DNA from: Acidobacteriota bacterium
GTDB lineage: Bacteria > Acidobacteriota > Terriglobia > Terriglobales > Acidobacteriaceae
Assembly (NCBI GenBank): GCA_021805025.1
Contig: JAJZGF010000016.1
Coordinates: 1-38,193 of the forward strand
Direction of reading: 5' to 3'
Length of the DNA: 38,193 nt
Part shown: piece by piece, positions 32,364 to 38,193 of the stretch
Numbering within the stretch: the first letter of the stretch is position 1
How the letters are laid out: every line of letters begins with the position of its first letter
Program-made: the position numbers and the translations under genes
Notes under the pieces: model-generated
Told to the model about the DNA's origin: nothing
What the model saw: only the letters and a program-made list of their open reading frames with translations
Database searches by the model: none

Positions 32364-34139
32364 CTACTGGGCAGGTGCGACGCCGCCTTTCGCACGTGCA
32401 CGCTCGGCATCCGCCTCAGCCGACTTGCCCTGCCTATCCAGCGCCTGGGCCAGGCCGAGGTGGGCCTCTGCATAGTCCGGGTCAAAGCTGATCGCGTTGC
32501 GAAACTCGACAATTGCGTCGTCGACCTTGCCGCTGGCCAATAACGACTTGCCGGAGTTTGTAGCAACCTCAGCGCGCTGAAGATTCATGTGCGTGCGCAT
32601 CAGGTTGGCCGCGAGCTTGCGCTCCGCCAGGGCTTCCTGGGGCTGATTCTGCTTCACAAGAACTGCGGCTAACGTGAGATGAGGATCTGCCTGGTCCGGC
32701 AGTTGCCTGATAGCCTCCCGCAGCGCGCTGACCGCTTGCGGCAACTGGTCAAGCTTGTTGTAGACGCTGCCGAGGGTTGCCCACGCGTCTCCATTCCGGG
32801 GGTGCAGCTTCAATGAAGATTCCAAACGGGGCGCTGCCTCGTCATAGCGGCCCTGCTGCATGTACAGCACGCCGAGCAGGTATTGCGGCTCATAGGCGTT
32901 AGGGTCCAGCTTTGCCGCAGTCTCCAGCTCCGGAATCGCATGAGCCGCATCGTCTTCCAGCTTGTAGGCTGCTCCCAGATCGTAGTGAAGCTGGGGAGAA
33001 TTAGGCGTCAGCTTCAGGGCAGCCTGCAGTTGCGTGATCGCATCCGCAGTCTCATTGACCTGTAGATAGGCTGCAGCCAGATCCTGCAGCGCTGTCGCGT
33101 CGCGCGGCTGCAGAGCGATGGCGCGTTGGAGATACGGCACTGCACTGCGTGCATCGTGCGCCTGCGTCAGCGCCAGCCCCAGATTGACAAGTGCATCATA
33201 GTTGTCCGGTTCACTCTTCACCACGTTCTTGAAGAGATCGATCGCATCCTGGGTCTGATTCATCCGCTGCCGCACAAGGGCTAACTGATACGCCGCCGTT
33301 GTCGAACCCGGTGCGAGTTGATGGGCCGCGGCGAGGATCCCAAGAGCCTGCTCATCCTGACCCGCATCTGCTAGCGATTTGCCAACCATCAGAGCAACGT
33401 TCGCATTTCCCGGGGCAAGCTTGTATGCCTGCATCCATTCCTGCGCAAAACCAGCCCTTTGCTCTGCCTGAAGGACAAAGCCCAGATGCAGATGCGCCGC
33501 GGCGAGCTCCGGCTTCAAACGAATGGCTTCTGCAAGCTCTCCTTCCGCCTGCGGCCAATCCTTGGCCTGGGCATACAGCGAGCCGAGATCGTCGCGTAGT
33601 TGTGCATTGCCGGGTTGCTCGGTTGCTGCCTCGCGCATTTGCGCGATTGCGTCGGTCAACTGCCCCGTGGCCGCAAGTACCCGGGCATAAGAGGCAAGCT
33701 GGCTGGGCGCCAGGAGTTGCTTCTGCGCCCGTGCCGCCGCCTCTGCCCTTGCATACAGCGGCACAGCTTTTGCCGGAGCGTCGCTCTGTTCATACGCCGC
33801 CGCAAGGTTCAGCAGCGCAACGTTATCGTCGGGCTTGATTGCCAGAGCCTTTCGATATTCGACAATTGCTGCCGTCAACTTCCCTTCCCGCTCCAAAACC
33901 ACACCCAATGCACTATGGCCCAACTCCACCGAGGGAGCAAGCCGGACAACCTCTTCAAGCTTTGATTGAGCAGTCGGCAGATCGTTTCGATTGAGCGCGG
34001 CAACTCCCGCCCGATAGTCGGCATCGGCCTGTCGCAGCGTGGGAGACACTTCCTGAGCCGCAAGCCGGCTCGTCAATGCCAGCGCGGCAATCAGCACCCA
34101 CCGCTGTTGAATTGGAACTCTGCGAGATCTGCATCGCAT
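32364..34139 (-). CDS. Secreted or periplasmic TPR-repeat protein
   Basis: From ATG 34139 the protein has 591 residues; ATG 34166 and 34145 are also in frame. A signal peptide (about 1-30, ending SRLAAQE) leads into consecutive TPR units for almost the full length (for example HSALGVVLEREGKLTAAIVEY and AWATLGSVYNKLDQLPQAVSA, each with the helical A/G/Y/P pattern), about 15 repeats by eye. TPR proteins scaffold complexes; no partner is evident. The gene lies 186 bp upstream of the TPR cytochrome on the same strand and may be functionally linked to it, but that gap is long enough for a separate promoter. Confidence 0.88.
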   Translation of the reverse strand: MRCRSRRVPIQQRWVLIAALALTSRLAAQEVSPTLRQADADYRAGVAALNRNDLPTAQSKLEEVVRLAPSVELGHSALGVVLEREGKLTAAIVEYRKALAIKPDDNVALLNLAAAYEQSDAPAKAVPLYARAEAAARAQKQLLAPSQLASYARVLAATGQLTDAIAQMREAATEQPGNAQLRDDLGSLYAQAKDWPQAEGELAEAIRLKPELAAAHLHLGFVLQAEQRAGFAQEWMQAYKLAPGNANVALMVGKSLADAGQDEQALGILAAAHQLAPGSTTAAYQLALVRQRMNQTQDAIDLFKNVVKSEPDNYDALVNLGLALTQAHDARSAVPYLQRAIALQPRDATALQDLAAAYLQVNETADAITQLQAALKLTPNSPQLHYDLGAAYKLEDDAAHAIPELETAAKLDPNAYEPQYLLGVLYMQQGRYDEAAPRLESSLKLHPRNGDAWATLGSVYNKLDQLPQAVSALREAIRQLPDQADPHLTLAAVLVKQNQPQEALAERKLAANLMRTHMNLQRAEVATNSGKSLLASGKVDDAIVEFRNAISFDPDYAEAHLGLAQALDRQGKSAEADAERARAKGGVAPAQ

Positions 34140-34327
34140 CGGCATCCAACAAGAATATCCCGTCATGTTCAGCGACGTAAAAGCTCTCTGCGGAGGGACT
34201 CGACACCGGAACTTTGGTCGGAATGAACGACTTGGAAATGAACTCCCGCTGCGGGCGGCTAAAGCAACGTACCAGCTCCCCGCAAGGTGGTGTTTGTCTA
34301 TGGGCGCGTCTCAGACTCGAAATTCTA

Positions 34328-34403
34328 TGGTGGACGCGGTAGGAATCGAACCTACAACCTGTCGGTTAAGAGCCGAATGCTCTGCCAGTTGAGCTACGCG
34401 TCC
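34328..34403 (-). tRNA. tRNA-Lys (CTT)
   Basis: The minus strand folds as a full cloverleaf: acceptor GGACGCG pairs with CGCGTCC, followed by A73 and an encoded CCA (34330-34328). The D arm reads AGCTCAACTGGCAGAGC, the anticodon loop CTCTTAA with anticodon CTT (34370-34368), and the T arm has GGTTCGATTCC. The length of 76 nt is normal. No terminator is obvious on its 3' side. Confidence 0.97.
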
Positions 34404-34533
34404 AGGTAAAATGAAGACCATGTCGGAGGGACTCGGGGCATGGCTGAACAGGCACGATGTCTGCTGTTCCTTAAAGAATATAGCACAGCGTTCAGTAGAT
34501 TCAAAACCCGCGCGGACACGCCGCCGGATGACT

Positions 34534-36210
34534 CTAGAACGTGAAGGCGAGCCCTGCGCCAATGGCCCTTTGACCCTGCGCGAAAATGAGCGTTGAACCA
34601 TCTGGCAGAACGAAGGGGCGATAACCTTGCGCGAGTAGATTGCTCACGTCCAGCAGGGCATCAATACCGCCCGCGCCATCTGCGCGCTTGTGGATGGCCT
34701 GGCGCACATGCAAAGCGAAATAAGGCTCCGATGGGCTTTCGGCGAAGGGGGCTACGGAACTGACGCTGTCCGCCGGCTGCCATCGATACGTCGCGCTCCA
34801 GCGAGTGCCGGAGCCGTCCAGTGTGCCCGAAAGCGAAAGCGTGTAGGTCTGGACACGGCGTGGATGGGCCGCAGCAAGAAGCAGGCCGAGAGGCGCCGCC
34901 TGAGGAAGAGCCGGCATCACCAGCGCACTGCCATTGGCATAGGTAAACCGGACACGCTGACCGCCAGGCAGTTTGCGCTCCACTTGGCCAATCATGCCGG
35001 AGCTCGAATAATTTGGTCCGGCAAAATGCCCCAGGCCGCTCGTTTGGTCATATAACATGTTCGCCGCGATGGGGCCTCGATTCTCGGACGCAGCCTCCAT
35101 TACAGGGTTCTGCACAGAGTCATTAAAAACAAGGAAAGACATACCGGAGGCATCGGTCTGTCGCTGCCATCCGATCTCCTGATGCAGGCCCTTTTCGATC
35201 ACCAGGTTTCCACCGCGCATCACAACCGGGGGCAGCCACCCGGAAGCCTGCGAAGCGTCACCCGCTGTCGGCGAGGATGCAAACGTGGTCATTCCGTAGT
35301 GCACCGACGAGGCCCTGCTCGTCCACGCGACAGTAGCAAATGGAAGCGATTCAACCAGCGTGTTCGGCGAGTCTTTTGAGAATCCTGCCACCACCTGGGT
35401 AGAACCCACCTCGGCTTCTAACGCGTCTCCCAGGCGGATGGTTTCCCAACTGCGAACGGCGGCCTCGTCCATCCCTTCAGACGATGAACCATCCACTTCA
35501 GGGTGGATGGCGACAGCAGCCAGAGATTGCACAGAGCCGGCAAAGCCAAGATCCTGGCGAAAACCCAACATCGACTCCATCCCGCCATCCGTCCCCGGCG
35601 CAAAATCCACACGGGCCAGCAATGCGCGGCTGTTCTCGGGTGTATCCACAACGGAGGCGGTGATGCGTTCACCGCTTTCGCCAAAGGTCCCTTCCTGGCC
35701 CGTGGCCATCAGGCGAGCTTTAAGCCGCGGCTGACTCCCCGAGCCATCGGTCACAACCACCAGCGGGCCGTCCTCCAGCCATCGCAGCAGCGGGCGGTTG
35801 GCGGCGGAGCGCAGCGTCCAGGCCCAGTCATCCTTGGGTGCATTCGCGGCTTTAGGTTGCGCAGGCAGCCACTGCATCACTTCGTACAAGGTGTTCAGAG
35901 TCAGGTTGACAACTGTGCTACGACGGACCCGCACGTTTTCGCGAAGCGATGGCAGAAAAGAGGTCGCGATGGCCTTGACGGAATATCGACCCGGAATCAC
36001 TCCAGAAAAGGTGAAGCGCCCTTTGGAGTCTGTATAGGCTGCAGCAAGCACGGATAAGTCAGGCTGAAGAAGCTGAACGACGGCCCCTATCTGTGGTTCT
36101 CCGGCTGAATCCCGCACCACACCGGAAACCGATGCGGCCATAGCTCCGTAGAGCGGAGCACAGACCACCGCCATCAGTGCGACGCATAATCCGAGATGGA
36201 GCCTGCGCAT
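34534..36210 (-). CDS. Outer-membrane protein with carboxypeptidase-regulatory-like N-terminal domain
   Basis: ATG 36210 gives 558 residues with a signal peptide (MRRLHLGLCVALMAVVCAP to AMA). The next 85 or so residues are a carboxypeptidase-D-regulatory-like beta-sandwich (SVSGVVRDSAGEPQIGAVVQL, then GRFTFSGVIPGRYSVKA). The remainder resembles part of a TonB-dependent, Oar-like barrel and ends in a terminal aromatic residue (GAGLAFTF), as outer-membrane barrels do. At 558 residues it is much shorter than usual TonB-dependent relatives, which are around 1000, and I see no plug domain. It could be a shortened or specialised member. The next upstream gene, for the GWxTD protein, is 110 bp away on the same strand. 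Confidence 0.75.
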   Translation of the reverse strand: MRRLHLGLCVALMAVVCAPLYGAMAASVSGVVRDSAGEPQIGAVVQLLQPDLSVLAAAYTDSKGRFTFSGVIPGRYSVKAIATSFLPSLRENVRVRRSTVVNLTLNTLYEVMQWLPAQPKAANAPKDDWAWTLRSAANRPLLRWLEDGPLVVVTDGSGSQPRLKARLMATGQEGTFGESGERITASVVDTPENSRALLARVDFAPGTDGGMESMLGFRQDLGFAGSVQSLAAVAIHPEVDGSSSEGMDEAAVRSWETIRLGDALEAEVGSTQVVAGFSKDSPNTLVESLPFATVAWTSRASSVHYGMTTFASSPTAGDASQASGWLPPVVMRGGNLVIEKGLHQEIGWQRQTDASGMSFLVFNDSVQNPVMEAASENRGPIAANMLYDQTSGLGHFAGPNYSSSGMIGQVERKLPGGQRVRFTYANGSALVMPALPQAAPLGLLLAAAHPRRVQTYTLSLSGTLDGSGTRWSATYRWQPADSVSSVAPFAESPSEPYFALHVRQAIHKRADGAGGIDALLDVSNLLAQGYRPFVLPDGSTLIFAQGQRAIGAGLAFTF

Positions 36211-36319
36211 TATCACCCGTTCTAGTGACCCGGCGGCGTCCCTGGCAAATCTATTGCAAGTGAATCCTGCACAGGCTTCCGGATCTGGGACCAGATAGCC
36301 TTGGCGTGCGGCATACATC

Positions 36320-38047
36320 CTATTGCACGACAAAAGGTGCCGATTGCGCAATCTGTTGTTTAGAGATTTCGTCGTTCACCTTGATCGTGACCCTGTACTT
36401 CCCCGGTTGCAACCCAGCCATCGGCAGCGACTTCTCCACCGTCAATTGATCGCTGTGTGCTCCCAAGTCTTTTGAATCCAATTCCTTCTCAAACACAACC
36501 GTGTTTGTAGTCACATCCGTGATCTGGTAGGTCACCTTCGCTTGATTGCTCTTCGTCGCCTCATCGATGCCCAGGTTGTACACCTGCATCCAGAAGCTCA
36601 ACTCCTGACCCCGCTTGAAGTCAACCGGCGTTGCCGCATTGGGGCTCACCCTGGGGCAGATGTGTGTGTTCCCAATGATGCAACTGCCTTCCCCGATATC
36701 GTGCGAGGATACTGTGTTCATTTCGTCGCCCAGAATTAGGGATGAGGTTGCCAGCTTCTCATCGTGGAATTCGGGTACATTCAAGGCCGAGCCGTAAATA
36801 CCGATGTGATCCGGATTGTTGACGTCCTTAATTGCGATATCCAGACGGTAGAGTCCCGGCAGCAGAGGAAGAGCCTTCCAGTAGACAGAACGCCGGTCGA
36901 GCGACTTTTCAAGAAGCTCTGCCGGCTGCTCCACCTGCACCGTATCTTCAAATGTCTGGACCGTCTTGTGGGTGAGCGTTGTCACCTTCCCAAGAATATT
37001 CACCACTCCCGTCGCCACACCGGTCTTGGTCACAAAGGTGATGTCGCGGTTTTTGATCTGCACTGTGATCGGCACAAGAACGGTGTTGTCGGTGACCTTC
37101 ACAAAGTCGGTTCTCACATCGAATGGAAAGATCGGACCTTCAATCAGTTTGTGCTCTGAGATGAAGTTGTCCAGATCCTTGAACTTGACCGGAGGCGGTG
37201 CAAACAGTTTCGCCGCAAGCTCAATCCGATCGAATTCCTTCGACGCCTCACCGGAAGCAAGGGGGCCCGTTCCAAGGGTTTCAAACCCGCCCTTGAAGCG
37301 ATCCGCTTTTTTGGCCATCCCCATCTCTTCCCATTGCGTCGCGCCCATGCCCGGCACATGCGAGAGTGCATCCTTTTCACCGCGATCAATAGTGAAGTGA
37401 TAGTCGCCGCACATGCATGTGTCTACAAACTCGATGTCGACATTTTCGCCGATACCTTCCAGATACCTGTAGTGCCAGGTTTCAAAAGGAAATGTAGAAG
37501 TCTCGCCGCCGCCTTCGTCCATCGGGCGGGTATAGGCGCCTCCTGAGGGGTGCGACTCGATCGAATCAGGCTTGCCGAACGAAATATAGATGTGGCCACG
37601 GTCTGTCTTCCATCCCGGTTTTCCGGCTGCGAAGTGTTCGTTCGCATAGGCGATGCGGCGGTAGTGCTCCTCGCGGAACTCGTTGTCCGGAGAGTCCGGG
37701 TTAGGATTGCGCCGCAGCCAGAACTGCTCAATGAATGCTTCGCGCTCTTCGTCATTGCTCAGGTTTCTAAAGGCCCTGCGCTCTTCGTCGGAGATGATGT
37801 AGGCAACATCCTGATCGAGCCAGGTCTTGTAGGCGCCTTTCAACTCCTGGCGCACGGCCTTTTGAGCCGCAAAACGCTCTTTGTCGCTGCGTGGCCGCTT
37901 GAGGGGATCGACTTCCTGATCCGCATCGGCCGATGGTGCGGCCTGCGTCGACGTACTGCTTGTCTGCTGGGCCAGCACCCGGTTGCCTGGCACACAAATC
38001 AGGCCGCAACCCAGTGCGACGAAGAGAAACCTGAGACTGTTCGACAT
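36320..38047 (-). CDS. GWxTD-domain protein
   Basis: From ATG 38047, with AAGG about eight bases upstream, the protein has 575 residues. A signal peptide ends about residue 26 (RVLAQQ). The GWxTD domain is in the first half: FIEQFWLRRNPNPDSPDNEFREEHYRRI, then KPGWKTDRGHIYISFGKPD, the motif that names the family. Beta-rich domains follow, ending GKYRVTIKVNDEISKQQ. GWxTD proteins are common in acidobacteria and in Bacteroidetes/Chlorobi genomes and have no established function. Cysteine pairs occur in FVDTCMCGDYHF and IIGNTHICPR. No gene is seen in the 146 bp beyond its start at the window edge. Confidence 0.92.
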   Translation of the reverse strand: MSNSLRFLFVALGCGLICVPGNRVLAQQTSSTSTQAAPSADADQEVDPLKRPRSDKERFAAQKAVRQELKGAYKTWLDQDVAYIISDEERRAFRNLSNDEEREAFIEQFWLRRNPNPDSPDNEFREEHYRRIAYANEHFAAGKPGWKTDRGHIYISFGKPDSIESHPSGGAYTRPMDEGGGETSTFPFETWHYRYLEGIGENVDIEFVDTCMCGDYHFTIDRGEKDALSHVPGMGATQWEEMGMAKKADRFKGGFETLGTGPLASGEASKEFDRIELAAKLFAPPPVKFKDLDNFISEHKLIEGPIFPFDVRTDFVKVTDNTVLVPITVQIKNRDITFVTKTGVATGVVNILGKVTTLTHKTVQTFEDTVQVEQPAELLEKSLDRRSVYWKALPLLPGLYRLDIAIKDVNNPDHIGIYGSALNVPEFHDEKLATSSLILGDEMNTVSSHDIGEGSCIIGNTHICPRVSPNAATPVDFKRGQELSFWMQVYNLGIDEATKSNQAKVTYQITDVTTNTVVFEKELDSKDLGAHSDQLTVEKSLPMAGLQPGKYRVTIKVNDEISKQQIAQSAPFVVQ

Positions 38048-38193
38048 AATTGCCTTGAAACACTCCTGCAACATTCTATTCTACGGTCCCCGGCAACCCT
38101 GGGCAAGGTTGACCGGAAACTCCCCCGCGGGTTGGACGCCGCCGAACCCGATTGGTAAACCGGTGCAGCTCTCCCCATAGCCTGGCCCCTCCC

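Noticed and set aside
1-38193. CRISPR array, rRNA or prophage genes
   Set aside because: No regularly spaced short repeats, no rRNA sequence and no phage structural genes were seen.

Overview
The window is about 38 kb of high-G+C bacterial chromosome. The gene families suggest an acidobacterium of the Terriglobia/Acidobacteriaceae type: a GWxTD-domain protein, a carboxypeptidase-regulatory-domain outer-membrane protein, an ASPIC/UnbV FG-GAP protein next to a multiheme TPR cytochrome, TPR-fused Ser/Thr kinases and several SpoIIE-type phosphatases. This placement is inferred from gene families; there is no rRNA in the window.

Left part (1-5.9 kb, all minus strand): the N-terminal part of a BaiN/HI0933-type flavoprotein, a PaeR7I/XhoI-type restriction endonuclease overlapping its DNA methyltransferase, a PEPCK-like P-loop protein (DUF4914-like), and a small secreted protein. 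Across a divergent intergenic region lies a plus-strand partner-switching module (6.1-10.1 kb): a membrane-sensor SpoIIE phosphatase, a GAF-like SpoIIE phosphatase, an RsbW-like anti-sigma kinase and an RsbV-like STAS antagonist. An M24 peptidase follows, and its stop codon lies in the 5' CTAG flank of a 270-bp MITE-like element.

Middle (11.7-19.5 kb): a four-helix, histidine-rich (b561-like) membrane protein translationally coupled to a YceI protein, then rlmN, an M16 zinc protease, pyrE, a bidirectional terminator, an OmpA-type lipoprotein and uvrC.

The most unusual region is 19.5-27.2 kb, six minus-strand genes transcribed in this order: FHA-GAF-SpoIIE phosphatase, stand-alone LanM-type dehydratase domain (all catalytic residues, no LanC cyclase), a 67-residue Cys-free small protein with a good ribosome binding site, a heme-oxygenase-like diiron (HDO) enzyme, a TPR-containing Ser/Thr kinase, and a papain-like cysteine-hydrolase-fold protein. 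The genes are closely spaced or overlapping. I read it as a RiPP-like or protein-modification system with phospho-signalling proteins built in; its product is unknown.

Right part (27.5-38.1 kb, minus strand): a three-gene unit (pentaheme TPR cytochrome, CRTAC1-type FG-GAP/ASPIC-UnbV protein, small secreted protein), a secreted TPR protein, tRNA-Lys(CTT), a carboxypeptidase-regulatory-domain outer-membrane protein and a GWxTD protein.
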